Origin: Armatimonadetes bacterium DC
GTDB lineage: Bacteria > Armatimonadota > Fimbriimonadia > Fimbriimonadales > GBS-DC
DNA length: 64,000 nucleotides
Assembly (NCBI GenBank): GCA_001442985.1
Contig: LDYB01000020.1
Coordinates: forward strand, 161,698 to 225,697
Direction of reading: 5' to 3'
In this document: in pieces, positions 9,088-18,175 of the stretch
Numbering within the stretch: the stretch's first letter is position 1
Layout: every line of letters starts with the position of its first letter
The notes under the pieces: generated by a model
Told to the model about the DNA's origin: nothing
Seen by the model: the letters and a program-made list of their open reading frames with translations, nothing else
Databases searched by the model: none
Program-made: the position numbers and the translations under genes

Positions 9088-10356
9088 ATGCGGAAGGTCA
9101 GAGTGAACAGAGCGAGCGTCGCGCTGTGGGCGCGACTGAGTGGTGTGTTGCTGACGGGACTGATGACACTGGCAGTGTTGCCTGCGCAGCGGCTCTACTG
9201 GCTGGGGACGCTGACCGAGACAGGCGGCGTCAGTTATGCGTATGGCGTTTCCAACGACGGGCTGACGGTTGTGGGGCACGCGAACGGCAGCGCCGTGGTG
9301 TGGAATCGCGCCGCGAACACGATTATCGTTGTCCTGCAAGGGTCGGATTCTCGCCTGTGGGCGGTCTCGGCAGATGGCTCTGTGGCTGTGGGGAACACCT
9401 ACCCCGATCCGGTAGGGGGTCCTGAGCGTGCGTTTATGTGGACGCGGCAGAACGGCTTCCAGTGGCTGCCCCCTGCGCCAGGAACCTTCTGTTGGACAGC
9501 TGACATCACGCCCTCAGGGAGATATGCGGTCGGGAAGTCCAGGGCTGGCGACAATTTGCCCACCCTGTGGGATTTGAGTCAGAACCCACCTGTGCGGCGC
9601 GCCTATGCGCCACAAGGGATGTGGCTTGGCGATGCCTATGGCATTTCCGACGATGGGCGTATTATCGCCGGGTTTGGGCACGGCAGTGGCTGGGGCTTTC
9701 GGGGCATAGTCATCGGCTTGCGCGACGACTTCAGCGTCGCGTGGTCGCGGATTCTCGCGCCCGCTTCGGGACATTCCAGCTGTGTAGCGCGCGGGCTGTC
9801 TGCTGATGGCGCAGTGGTAGTAGGCACCTCTGTGGCTTCGTGGTTCAGTGTTTACTACCCCGCGATGTGGCGTGCGGCGAACAACTGGAACCCCGAACTG
9901 CTGGCGCATCTGGGTGGCAGTGCAGGGGTAGCGTATGACATCCGCGGCGATGTGATTGTGGGCTTCTGTCGGAATGCGTCAGGGCAAAACCGCGCTGTGC
10001 GCTGGCGACTGGCAACGGCGACCACGCAGGTGGAAGACCTGAACCAGACCTACGCCAGCCTGCTGACCGACGGCTCACGGCTGGAGGTTGCTTGGAGGCT
10101 TAGCGCGAACGGGCGCTACATCGTGGGCTGGGGCTATCACGCGCCCAAAAACCGCACGGAGGCGTTTCTGCTGGATACAGAGGCGTCCAGCACGCGCGGG
10201 GATGTGAACGGCGATGGCTGCGTGGACGACGCCGACCTGCTGGAGGTGCTGTTTGCCGTCGGTGGTGGGAGCGGGATAGAAGACCTCAACGGCGACGGGG
10301 TTGTGGACGACGCCGACCTGCTGGAGGTGCTCTTCAACTTCGGCAGTGGGTGTTAG
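9088..10356 (+). CDS. Secreted HAF-repeat protein with C-terminal dockerin-like domain
   Basis: About 422 aa. A signal peptide occupies roughly residues 1-36. Repeated blades follow with patterns YGVSNDGLTVVG, WAVSADGSVAVG, YGISDDGRIIAG and GLSADGAVVVG, as in extracellular HAF repeats. The last 50 residues form two Ca-binding F-hand-like repeats (GDVNGDGCVDDADLLEVL and DLNGDGVVDDADLLEVL), as in type I dockerins. The open frame extends nearly 2 kb upstream, but GGAAGGAGG 8 nt before the ATG at 9088 and the signal peptide fix the start. It is probably displayed or secreted; the ligand is unknown. No cohesin is seen in the window. Confidence 0.82.
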   Translation: MRKVRVNRASVALWARLSGVLLTGLMTLAVLPAQRLYWLGTLTETGGVSYAYGVSNDGLTVVGHANGSAVVWNRAANTIIVVLQGSDSRLWAVSADGSVAVGNTYPDPVGGPERAFMWTRQNGFQWLPPAPGTFCWTADITPSGRYAVGKSRAGDNLPTLWDLSQNPPVRRAYAPQGMWLGDAYGISDDGRIIAGFGHGSGWGFRGIVIGLRDDFSVAWSRILAPASGHSSCVARGLSADGAVVVGTSVASWFSVYYPAMWRAANNWNPELLAHLGGSAGVAYDIRGDVIVGFCRNASGQNRAVRWRLATATTQVEDLNQTYASLLTDGSRLEVAWRLSANGRYIVGWGYHAPKNRTEAFLLDTEASSTRGDVNGDGCVDDADLLEVLFAVGGGSGIEDLNGDGVVDDADLLEVLFNFGSGC

Positions 10357-10437
10357 GGCGTCCAAGAGCCCCCAGCCTGTAGGAGGGCGTCTCTGGTCTT
10401 ATAGGGGTAGGTTTTTTCATGCCTCCCCGAAAGAGCG

Positions 10438-10560
10438 ACGGCTGAAGCCGTTCCTAATAAACAAAGCCAGCCTTCGCTGGCTGTAGTCCCCTGTTTACGG
10501 GGGGTTGGGGGGCTGAGCCGACGAAGGTCGGTTTCGTCTTATCGGAACGGCTTCAGCCGT
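10438..10560. repeat. Modular palindromic intergenic element, copy B
   Basis: Terminal palindromes ACGGCTGAAGCCGT (10438-10451) and ACGGCTTCAGCCGT (10547-10560). The inner hairpins are AGCCAGC..GCTGGCT (10465-10482) and AGCCGAC..GTCGGTT (10516-10533), separated by a G-rich insert. The outer flank CCCCGAAAGAGCG is shared, inverted, with copy D. It lies between the HAF/dockerin gene and the first Uma2 gene. Confidence 0.85.
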
Positions 10561-10633
10561 CAGGCTGGAGAGAAGTTTCGCGAGACTGTTCGCCGCTATG
10601 GAGCGGGGTATACTTAGGTCAGGGTGAGATGCT

Positions 10634-11260
10634 ATGGAGCAGGTTGTCTCCACAGAGGCGCGCACCGCGCCGCAGCAACCCCGCACCTTCGCGGAGTTCC
10701 TGCAGCAGTACGACGGCACGCACGCCGAATGGGTCAACGGGGAGGTAATGCCGCTTATGCCTGTGTCGGTAGAGCATCAAGATATAAGTATGTTTTTGCT
10801 GAGCTTGGTGGTGAACTGGGTTGCGTATCACGAATTGGGGAAGGTCTACCACCCGCCGCTGCTGGTGAAGTTGCCGTTGCCCGAAGGCAGAGAGGTCGCC
10901 CGCGAGCCGGATATTGTGGTCATCCTCAACAACAACGCAGGACGCTTTGAGGCGCAATACTTCGACGGCGCGCCCGACCTGATTGTGGAAATCGTCAGCC
11001 CCGCCAGTCGGCACACGGATCGCTTTGTGAAGTTCGAGGAGTACGAGACGGCGGGTGTGCCTGAATACTGGGTGATTGACCCTGACCGTCGGTATGCGGA
11101 GTTTTTCCAGCGCGATGCGGCAGGGTTCTATCGGGTGGCGTTTGGCGGTTCGGAGGGGGTCTATCGCAGTCGCGTGCTGGAGGGCTTCTGGCTGGAGGTG
11201 GGGTGGTTGTGGGCGCGTCCGCCGTTGTGGGGAGTTATGAAGCAGTGGGGGCTTGGTTGA
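10634..11260 (+). CDS. Uma2 family (PD-(D/E)XK fold) protein, copy 1
   Basis: A 208-aa protein of the Uma2/DUF820 family, which has a restriction-endonuclease-like fold but no settled role. The active-site-like elements are EPDIVVI near residue 95 and DLIVEIVSPAS near residue 115, followed by the family-typical AGVPEYWVIDP. TATACT at 10609-10614 serves as -10, with a 19-nt leader and only a weak RBS. It is nearly identical to the gene at 14532 outside residues about 29-71. Uma2 genes are often multicopy in cyanobacteria, Chloroflexi and Armatimonadota. Confidence 0.88.
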   Translation: MEQVVSTEARTAPQQPRTFAEFLQQYDGTHAEWVNGEVMPLMPVSVEHQDISMFLLSLVVNWVAYHELGKVYHPPLLVKLPLPEGREVAREPDIVVILNNNAGRFEAQYFDGAPDLIVEIVSPASRHTDRFVKFEEYETAGVPEYWVIDPDRRYAEFFQRDAAGFYRVAFGGSEGVYRSRVLEGFWLEVGWLWARPPLWGVMKQWGLG

Positions 11261-11366
11261 GCGTTGTGGCGTGCGGCTCCGATGGGTTCATCGCCCCTGT
11301 CGCAGGCGGCGAACGGCGTAGGCAGCGTCGGCTTGGAGCCGAATCGCTCCAAGCCGACGCATAGAG

Positions 11367-13775
11367 TTACCACCACCGCTCGCGACGAGAGGGCTTACTC
11401 AGCACGAGTGAAAGCACTTCGTCGCAGAGCGCCAGCAGTTGCCGCACACGCTCTGTCTCCCAGCGCTCCTGGAAATGTTCGAGGATGGCGTCCACCAGCT
11501 CGATAACCCGCTCAGAATGCGGCGACTCTTCGGAATGCTCCGCAAGCCAGGCGTCCAGCTCGAGCAACAGTTCCAGCAGGTACTGGTCAACGAGCGTGGG
11601 CGACTCAGGCTTTATTGAGCGCAGGTCGTGATAGAGACGCTGCAGTGGAGCGAACGACCTGCTTTCCGGAGCGGGCGCACTGAAGACAGGGGATGACTCT
11701 GCAGGCGCGCTCTGTGGGGCATCGCTCGAAACATCCCAAGCGAATTCTAAACGCGATTCATCGTCTGCTGGCGGCGACGGCATGGATAGTTGCCTTGATA
11801 TCAGGAACGAAGGCGGTTCATCGGAAATGGAGCGCATGAACAGCGCGCGCGCAGGCGAGGCAAGTCTGAGCGATCGCCAGCCGCGGGGGATTTCGACAGG
11901 CTGCACGATACGGTGCTGAACGCCTCCCGGATTGACCTGCTCGCTTCGGTCGATGGCGATGAAGGCGGTGAAGCGCGACAGCACACCATACTGGAGCGAG
12001 GTTTGCACAATTCGCTGCTCCAGTCGCTTGATTCGCGCGATGTAGTAGAGGTCTTCGAGCATGCGCACCATGTGTCGCGCCCAGCTAAAGCGCAGTATGG
12101 GGGTACGCACGCGGCGGACGCGCACGGTTTGCCGCCACACGCTCCCGTCGGGTTGTCGCGCCTCAATAGCGACCACGGCGTTCCTGGGGACATGCCCCTG
12201 CCAGCGCTGCAGCACATAGGCGACGCCGCGCGTATAGAGGTTTATCGGCGACTTCGGCACGGCTGTGCTGGGCATCAGTGGCACATCGCTACTACTGACC
12301 TGAATGTCGCGAAGTACGGGCGTGCTGAGCCGCTGGCGCAGCAGATCGAGCGTCTCATCGAGGCGGTCTTCGCTCTCGATGGGCATAAACAGCCCGCCCG
12401 TCTGCTCTGCCAGGCGGCGCAGGAAGGCGTCGTTGAGCGCTTCATCAATACCCACGATGTAGAGGGTAACGCCCGCGTTCGCCACATAGCGCAGAATCTG
12501 CTCCTCGTTGCCCACCTGACCATCGGTAATCAGCACGACAATCGGACATGCTTCTCGCGGTGTTTCTTCCGATTGCCCCTGTGCGGGATGCGTACACTGC
12601 TGAATTGCCGCCTGTAGCGCTCTGAGCATCTCCGTACCGCCACGGGCATGAATTCGCGCCAGCCACTGCGTCGCCTGGAAGCGCGCCCTATCGGACGCAG
12701 GCTGGAACGCGCCGTTGTCAAACGCCTCCACAGTATCGTCGAACACCAGCACGCCGAATCGGGCGGTAGGGTTCAGCGAGTCGATCAGGCGCACGGTGGC
12801 GCGTTTCGCCGCCTCCATCTTCCAACCGTCCATACTGCCCGAACGGTCCACAACGAAAAGCACATCGCTCAGCATGGCGGGCGACTCGGCGTTGTCGGCG
12901 AATACAAGGGTTAGTAGCGTGCCCTCGTTGGGATTGTTCGGGTCGGGCGCCAGCAGGGCGCGCGTGGTCCGCTCCTTCTGCAGGAGACGGAAGCGCAAGA
13001 TGAAATCACGGTCGATGCGCTCACCGGGCTGCAGGCGCACGGTGTAGACACCCTGAGCGTTGATGGTCATCACATTATGCAGCGAGGCGCGCAGGTCTGT
13101 AAGGGGCGTTGTGCGCCCATCGATGCGCACCTCGATGGCAAGTTGCACGGGGTTCGGGAAACCTGGCAGCAGCACAGGCGGGGTAATTCGCGAGGCGTCG
13201 GGCACGGCGTCGGTGTCGGGTGCGGTGCCGTAGCCCACCGAGTCGTCGAGAGGCATTCCGGGAATGTAGCGCGGCGCGACCACCAGCGGCACGCGATAGG
13301 TTGCCTCGCCGCTGTCCAGCTCCAGCAGGCTGTAGAGGGTCAGCGTGATATGCGCCTCTTCGCCAGGCATCAGGTTCCCCACGCTGAGGGTGAACACATT
13401 CGGGCGTTCCTCTTCCTGCATCGCGGCGCGGTATCCCTGCTGAATGGCGGCTTCGTACTCCTGTCGCGCCTGCAACCGCTCTTTCAGCACGCCTTCCACC
13501 ACGCGCCCGTTCACGGTCATCTGGAACCCCCCCACACCGGCGCGGTCGGGCAGAGGAAAGATATAGATCGCCTCCAGCGCCCGGTCGGTTGGGTTCTGAA
13601 AGGTCTGGCGAATGACGGTCTGGGCGAAAATGCCTACGATGTCCGCCTCGACTTCAAGGCGTTTCAGGGGCAAGTTACCCTGTGGCGTCGTCAAGGCGCC
13701 AATCCCGTTCTGTGACGGCTGCGCGGGCAACATCTCCACGACGGGAACGCTCTGCACTTTAGTCTGCTTCGCCAT
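11367..13775 (-). CDS. VIT and von Willebrand factor A domain protein
   Basis: About 802 aa. An inter-alpha-trypsin inhibitor-type VIT domain occupies roughly residues 20-150 (VRQTFQNPTDRALEAIYIFP-like block). A vWA domain starts near residue 305 with the MIDAS motif DRSGSM. A helical C-terminal third follows, rich in Glu, Ser and Pro. GGAGG lies about 9 nt before the ATG at 13775; the frame extends upstream inside the MerR gene. No signal peptide or membrane anchor is clear. It overlaps the end of the MerR gene by 17 nt, so the two form an operon. The family is linked to Ca/Mg-dependent protein binding, but the bacterial role is unknown. Confidence 0.85.
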   Translation of the reverse strand: MAKQTKVQSVPVVEMLPAQPSQNGIGALTTPQGNLPLKRLEVEADIVGIFAQTVIRQTFQNPTDRALEAIYIFPLPDRAGVGGFQMTVNGRVVEGVLKERLQARQEYEAAIQQGYRAAMQEEERPNVFTLSVGNLMPGEEAHITLTLYSLLELDSGEATYRVPLVVAPRYIPGMPLDDSVGYGTAPDTDAVPDASRITPPVLLPGFPNPVQLAIEVRIDGRTTPLTDLRASLHNVMTINAQGVYTVRLQPGERIDRDFILRFRLLQKERTTRALLAPDPNNPNEGTLLTLVFADNAESPAMLSDVLFVVDRSGSMDGWKMEAAKRATVRLIDSLNPTARFGVLVFDDTVEAFDNGAFQPASDRARFQATQWLARIHARGGTEMLRALQAAIQQCTHPAQGQSEETPREACPIVVLITDGQVGNEEQILRYVANAGVTLYIVGIDEALNDAFLRRLAEQTGGLFMPIESEDRLDETLDLLRQRLSTPVLRDIQVSSSDVPLMPSTAVPKSPINLYTRGVAYVLQRWQGHVPRNAVVAIEARQPDGSVWRQTVRVRRVRTPILRFSWARHMVRMLEDLYYIARIKRLEQRIVQTSLQYGVLSRFTAFIAIDRSEQVNPGGVQHRIVQPVEIPRGWRSLRLASPARALFMRSISDEPPSFLISRQLSMPSPPADDESRLEFAWDVSSDAPQSAPAESSPVFSAPAPESRSFAPLQRLYHDLRSIKPESPTLVDQYLLELLLELDAWLAEHSEESPHSERVIELVDAILEHFQERWETERVRQLLALCDEVLSLVLSKPSRRERWW

Positions 13776-14376
13776 TTCGTTCAACCTCCATCGGTAGGTT
13801 CTCACCGGAAACAACGCCCAGTTCGTTCAGGAGGCGCATTAGGGGCATCGCCGCACGCTGGATTTGTGCAATCGCCTGCGGGTCGAGCGGCTGATCCAAC
13901 TGCAGACTCAGCTCGACGCCGGGCGCAAGCGACACCACCTGCCAGGTTTGCACTGCAAGCGCTTGGGTTGCTTCAGGTGGCGCGGGCAGCGTCTTCCAGA
14001 ATCGACGGCGACGGCGCACCGACACCGTAGGCGCTTCGGCTGGCGCGTCCAGCGATTCGGGCAGGCGGGCAATCCGCTCCAACGCCTCGTCGGTCAGCCC
14101 GTACAAACGCTGTTGAATCTCCACCAGCGATAGCCCCTCGGCTTGCAGTCGTTTGATGGCGACCAGCTGCGCCAGATGGCGGCGGGTGTAGTAGGCAATA
14201 CGCCCGCGCATTATCGGGCGATCCAGCAGTCCCAGCGTGGTGTAGTAGCGCACCGTGCGCAGGTTCGGCAGCTCCGCTACCTGACGGCTCGGCGGACCCC
14301 AGTAGTCCTGCCGTAATACCTGTGCAGCGACCTGCGTCAGCGCCTCTATAGTCCACAACGGCTGCGTCGTTTCCAT
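13759..14376 (-). CDS. MerR-family transcriptional regulator
   Basis: A 205-aa DNA-binding protein. The N-terminal winged helix includes LRTVRYYTTLGLLDRP, the classic MerR turn that recognises promoter DNA. It continues through ARRHLAQLVAIKRLQ-type helices and GLSLVEIQQRL. A poorly conserved C-terminal half has an RRRRR stretch. No cysteine-based metal site is apparent, so the effector is unknown. I chose the ATG at 14376: TATAAT (14386-14391, minus) ends 9 nt before it, indicating a leaderless mRNA. It overlaps the VIT/vWA gene it presumably regulates. Confidence 0.82.
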   Translation of the reverse strand: METTQPLWTIEALTQVAAQVLRQDYWGPPSRQVAELPNLRTVRYYTTLGLLDRPIMRGRIAYYTRRHLAQLVAIKRLQAEGLSLVEIQQRLYGLTDEALERIARLPESLDAPAEAPTVSVRRRRRFWKTLPAPPEATQALAVQTWQVVSLAPGVELSLQLDQPLDPQAIAQIQRAAMPLMRLLNELGVVSGENLPMEVERNGEAD

Positions 14377-14385
14377 CCACACCCT

Positions 14386-14417
14386 ATTATACCACACTGC
14401 AATATATCACTGTCAAG
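14386..14417 (-). promoter_or_regulatory. Promoter of merR-VIT/vWA operon
   Basis: On the minus strand, TTGACA (14412-14417 on the plus coordinates) and TATAAT (14386-14391) are separated by about 20 nt. The -10 ends 9 nt before the ATG, so the transcript would start at or next to the start codon. Confidence 0.6.
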
Positions 14418-14531
14418 TCTTGCGGAAGGCGTTCGGAGGTCTTTTGCGAGCTTGTTTCCAGAGGTGTTTGGGCGTGAGGCGCGCTGTTCGCTGCTACGAT
14501 ATGAGGTATACTTAGGTCAGGGTGAGATGCT

Positions 14532-15158
14532 ATGGAGCAGGTTGTCTCCACAGAGGCGCGCACCGCGCCGCAGCAACCCCGCACCTTCGCGGAGTTCCTG
14601 CAGCAGTACGACGGCGCGCACGCCGAATGGGTTAATGGAGAGGTTGTACCTGCTATGCCCGTATCAATTGAGCATCAACGGTCAAGCAGGTTCCTCTACA
14701 CGCCGCTGAGCAGTTGGGTAGATTATCACAATCTTGGAGAGGTCTACCACCCGCCGCTGCTGGTGAAGTTGCCGTTGCCCGAGGGCAGAGAGGTCGCCCG
14801 CGAGCCGGATATTGTGGTCATCCTCAACAGCAACGCAGGACGCTTTGAGGCGCAATACTTTGACGGCGCGCCCGACCTGATTGTGGAAATCGTCAGCCCT
14901 GCCAGTCGGCATACTGACCGCTTTGTGAAGTTTGAGGAGTATGAGACGGCGGGCGTGCCCGAATACTGGGTGATTGACCCTGACCGTCGGTACGCGGAGT
15001 TTTTCCAGCGCGATGCGGCAGGGTTCTATCGGGTGGCGTTTGGCGGTTCGGAGGGGGTCTATCGCAGTCGCGTGCTGGAAGGCTTCTGGCTGGAGGTGGG
15101 GTGGTTGTGGGCGCGTCCGCCGTTGTGGGGGGTGTTGAAGCAGTTGGGTCTTGGGTGA
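14532..15158 (+). CDS. Uma2 family (PD-(D/E)XK fold) protein, copy 2
   Basis: Second 208-aa Uma2 protein. Residues 1-28 and about 72-208 match the copy at 10634 almost exactly, including EPDIVVI and DLIVEIVSP. The block in between differs at many positions (for example RSSRFLYTPLSSWVDYHNL against DISMFLLSLVVNWVAYHEL). The promoter (TATACT at 14507-14512) and the leader up to the ATG are also shared. This points to a recent duplication or gene conversion with a diversified central segment. It is divergent from the MerR gene. Function is unknown, as for other Uma2 proteins. Confidence 0.88.
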   Translation: MEQVVSTEARTAPQQPRTFAEFLQQYDGAHAEWVNGEVVPAMPVSIEHQRSSRFLYTPLSSWVDYHNLGEVYHPPLLVKLPLPEGREVAREPDIVVILNSNAGRFEAQYFDGAPDLIVEIVSPASRHTDRFVKFEEYETAGVPEYWVIDPDRRYAEFFQRDAAGFYRVAFGGSEGVYRSRVLEGFWLEVGWLWARPPLWGVLKQLGLG

Positions 15159-15276
15159 GCGTCGCCGCTTGCTACTCAGATTGGTTCCTTCGCCTGTGCT
15201 TCAATCCGGGCAATCCCACCCCCCCATAACCCCTTCTTAACACATCGTCGGGTATGCTTATGGCTGGGAGGAAGCT

Positions 15277-16764
15277 ATGCAGGACAAATGGACTCGTCGG
15301 GAAATCTTGCGGCTCGGTTTCGCAGGCGCAACAGGCTTGGCGCTTTCCAGACTGGCGCTCGCCTCGCCCTCACAGAGACGCTCTGACGGTAAAGTCAAAA
15401 ACATTATCTTTATGGTCTCGGACGGCATGAGCGCGGGTGTGCCGTCGCTAACAGACGAATTTGGCAAGCTGGTGCGGGGGAAAGGCTCGTTCTGGTATCA
15501 ACTGCTCCAGTCGCCCGAGGCAACGCTCGGCTTTTTCGATATGGCGTCGCTCAACTCGCTGGTAACCGACTCGTCGTCGGCGTCGTCTTCTTGGGGAAGC
15601 GGCTCGCGCATCTTCAACGGCGCGGTGAATGTGCTTCCCGATGGCACGCGCCTGACCCCGATTGCCCACATCGTCAAAAACGCAGGAAAGAAGGTGGGGC
15701 TGGTGACCACCACGCGCATCACGCACGCAACGCCTGCAGGCTTCGCCGCCGTGCAACCGAACCGCGACGACGAAGACGAGATTGCCCCCCAGTATAAGGG
15801 GATTGTGGATGTGCTGATGGGCGGCGGTTTGCGTCATTACGCCCCCGAACAGCGCAAAGACAAACGCAACCTGATTGAGGAGTACCAACAGGCGGGCTAC
15901 ACTTACTGGAATCGGCGGGAGCAGGTACTTTCCAGCGAGCGCCCCGAAAAGGTGCTGGGGCTGTTCTATGGGAGCCATCTGCCCTTCACGATTGACCATA
16001 TCCACTCCGATACGCTCAAGCAGAGCGTGCCGACGCTCGCCGAGATGACCCGCAAAGCGCTGGAGATTCTGAGCCAGTCGCGCGAGGGCTTCCTCCTGCA
16101 AGTCGAGGGCGGGCGCGTCGACCATGCGGCGCACGCCAACGACGCCGCCGCGATTTTCTGGGACCAGCTCGCCTTTGACGATGCGATTGAGGTCGTCTAC
16201 GAGTTCGCTTCCAAACGGGACGATACGCTTGTGATTATCACCAGCGACCACGGCAATTCCAATCCGGGCTTGAACGGCATGGGTGTGGAATACGGTGATT
16301 CTAACAAGGCATTTGCACGGCTGGCGCAGGCACGCTGCTCGTTTGAGTTGCTCCCCAGCCACCTGCGCGGCGCCGATGCCGACAAAGTGCGCGCTGTGAT
16401 TCGCGAGCAAATCGGGCTTGAAATTAATGGCGAGGAAGCCAGCGCGCTGGCGAATGCGCTCGCCAACCGAATGCCCCCCATCTGGAACGCCCAGCATCGG
16501 AACCTGCAGGGGCTGCTGGGAGAAATTCTCAGCAACTACAACGGCATCGGCTGGACAGGCACTTCTCACACCGCCGACTATGTATGGGTTACCGCGCTGG
16601 GTACTGGACGCGAGGAGTTCCACGGGCTGGTGCGCAACACGGACGCTTTCTATAAAATGCTGAAGCTGTTCGGGTTGTCGTTCAAAAACCCCAGCATGTC
16701 GCCCGAAGAGGCACGCAAGTATCTCTCTCGCGCCCCGCGCGTGGAGACGCCGCACTGGGTGTGA
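15277..16764 (+). CDS. Alkaline phosphatase (PhoA family), Tat-exported
   Basis: Phosphomonoesterase acting outside the cytoplasm. The N-terminus has the twin-arginine pattern TRREILRLGFAGATG followed by a hydrophobic stretch and an ALASP cleavage region. Metal and catalytic elements follow: MVSDGMS (Asp 49), VTDSSSAS with the nucleophilic Ser near 99, VDHAAHAND near 285, and SDHGNSNPG near 325. At 495 aa it is full length. GGGAGG lies 7 nt before the ATG, and a TATGCT -10 with preceding GGG sits at 15253-15258. It may belong with the pst genes in phosphate scavenging. No Pho box was identified. Confidence 0.9.
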   Translation: MQDKWTRREILRLGFAGATGLALSRLALASPSQRRSDGKVKNIIFMVSDGMSAGVPSLTDEFGKLVRGKGSFWYQLLQSPEATLGFFDMASLNSLVTDSSSASSSWGSGSRIFNGAVNVLPDGTRLTPIAHIVKNAGKKVGLVTTTRITHATPAGFAAVQPNRDDEDEIAPQYKGIVDVLMGGGLRHYAPEQRKDKRNLIEEYQQAGYTYWNRREQVLSSERPEKVLGLFYGSHLPFTIDHIHSDTLKQSVPTLAEMTRKALEILSQSREGFLLQVEGGRVDHAAHANDAAAIFWDQLAFDDAIEVVYEFASKRDDTLVIITSDHGNSNPGLNGMGVEYGDSNKAFARLAQARCSFELLPSHLRGADADKVRAVIREQIGLEINGEEASALANALANRMPPIWNAQHRNLQGLLGEILSNYNGIGWTGTSHTADYVWVTALGTGREEFHGLVRNTDAFYKMLKLFGLSFKNPSMSPEEARKYLSRAPRVETPHWV

Positions 16765-16792
16765 GAGGCAACTTCGCTGGTGCCTGAGCAAG

Positions 16793-16938
16793 ACGGGTGA
16801 ACCCGTTCCTCATAAACGAAGCCCGCCTGCGCTGGCTCTTCGTAGCCTGGGCATCCTGCCCAAACTCAAGCGCAGGGATGCGCTTGCTACTTCAGCCGAC
16901 GAAGGTCGGCTTCGTCTCATAGGAACGGCTTCAGCCGT
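16793..16938. repeat. Modular palindromic intergenic element, copy C
   Basis: Terminal palindromes ACGGGTGAACCCGT (16793-16806) and ACGGCTTCAGCCGT (16925-16938). Between the inner hairpins lies an insert containing GCGCAGGGATGCGCTTGC, a module also seen in copy E. The 316-nt gap from 16765 to 17080 holds this element and, at 17031-17036, a GGG-TATGCT -10 for the next gene. Confidence 0.82.
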
Positions 16939-17080
16939 CGGGCACAAACGCGCTACAATTCCTCAGCTTGCTCATTTTCCGAAACAGCCCCTGAACCGTT
17001 TCGAATGCAAAACCCCAAAAAACTATCGGGTATGCTTAATAGCAACCTCACTCGTGTAAGGTTAAACAGGAGAACAGGCG

Positions 17081-18175
17081 ATGCGGATACGGTTTAATCC
17101 AGAGATGCCGCGCTATGTGCAGGTGCGGCAGTGGGTGGAGCGGCAGATTGCGCTGGGCTACTGGCGTTCGGGCGATGTGTTGCCGCCCGAACGCGAGCTG
17201 GCGAATCAGTTGGGTGTCAGTCCCCTCACCATCAGCCGTGCGCTTCAGGCACTGGCGCGAGAAGGCGTGCTGATGCGCAAGCGCCGTGTGGGCACGGTGG
17301 TCGCCAGCGAACTGCCCCCTACGCTCCTTCAGCGCACTTTCACCCTGATGGTGCTGGGAATCCGCGCGGGCACACGGCAGACAACGGACTTTTATTATGG
17401 TGCAGTTCAGCGCAGTATTCTCAGTAAGCTTTCCGACCACGCCATCCGCACGCTGTGGCTGGACTATCAGTTTGATCAGGTGGAGCGCGAGCTGCAATCA
17501 GGCGAGGTTATCGGCATTCTTGCAATTGCTCCTGCGGCGGAGCATATTCCCCTGTTGAACGGTCTTTTTGAGCGGGGTGTGCCGATTCTGGTGGTGGGCG
17601 CCAGCGCGGAGGAGTGGGTGTTGCCTTCGGTGGATACCGACAACTATCGCGCGGCGCGAGAGGGCGTGCAACACCTGCTGGAGCTGGGGCATCGGCGCTT
17701 CGTGGGGCTGTTTGGCGCGTTGGAAACCTTCAACTCGCGCGACCGCTGGCGCGGCTTCCGCGACGCCCTGCGCGAGGCGGGCGTCCCCTCTGAGTCGGTA
17801 TGGACTTTCACCGTGCCCTACGCCGATGAGATAGGCGACGCCTTTCGTGAGGGGCTGGCGACCGTGCTACGCCTGCCCAATCGCCCCACAGCGGTGTTCG
17901 CAGGGGGATTTTACCTTGCACTCTCGGCGTTGCAGACGATTCACCAGTTGGGTTTGCGTGTGCCTCAGGATGTCTCTGTGCTGGGGTTTGACGACCCGCC
18001 CTCGGCGAGCCTCGCGATGCCGCCGCTGACCACCTTCCGCCAGCCGCTGGAACAACTGGGCGCGCTCGCTGTGCAACGCCTGCTGGAACTGGCGAAAGGA
18101 CACAAACCCACCCCTCTGCACGAATACCTGCCGCTGGAGCTGATTGTGCGCGAGTCGACGGGGAGGGCGCCCTAA
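17081..18175 (+). CDS. GntR-type HTH / LacI-type sugar-sensing regulator
   Basis: AraR-like chimera. Residues 1-72 form a GntR winged helix (LPPERELANQLGVSPLTISRAL and a GTVVAS wing). The remainder is a periplasmic-binding-like effector domain with the LacI/GalR signatures VDTDNYRAAREGVQHLLELGHRR and FDDPPSASLAMPPLTTFRQP. At 364 aa it is normal for this class. The likely effector is a sugar. No sugar operon is adjacent, so its regulon is elsewhere or includes scattered hydrolases such as GH10 or GH84. It overlaps trpE tail to tail by 4 nt. A TATGCT -10 lies upstream at 17031. Confidence 0.87.
   Translation: MRIRFNPEMPRYVQVRQWVERQIALGYWRSGDVLPPERELANQLGVSPLTISRALQALAREGVLMRKRRVGTVVASELPPTLLQRTFTLMVLGIRAGTRQTTDFYYGAVQRSILSKLSDHAIRTLWLDYQFDQVERELQSGEVIGILAIAPAAEHIPLLNGLFERGVPILVVGASAEEWVLPSVDTDNYRAAREGVQHLLELGHRRFVGLFGALETFNSRDRWRGFRDALREAGVPSESVWTFTVPYADEIGDAFREGLATVLRLPNRPTAVFAGGFYLALSALQTIHQLGLRVPQDVSVLGFDDPPSASLAMPPLTTFRQPLEQLGALAVQRLLELAKGHKPTPLHEYLPLELIVRESTGRAP

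Noticed and set aside
15448..16791. 447-aa minus-strand frame
   Set aside because: Antisense of the alkaline phosphatase, which has clear catalytic motifs; the shadow has none.
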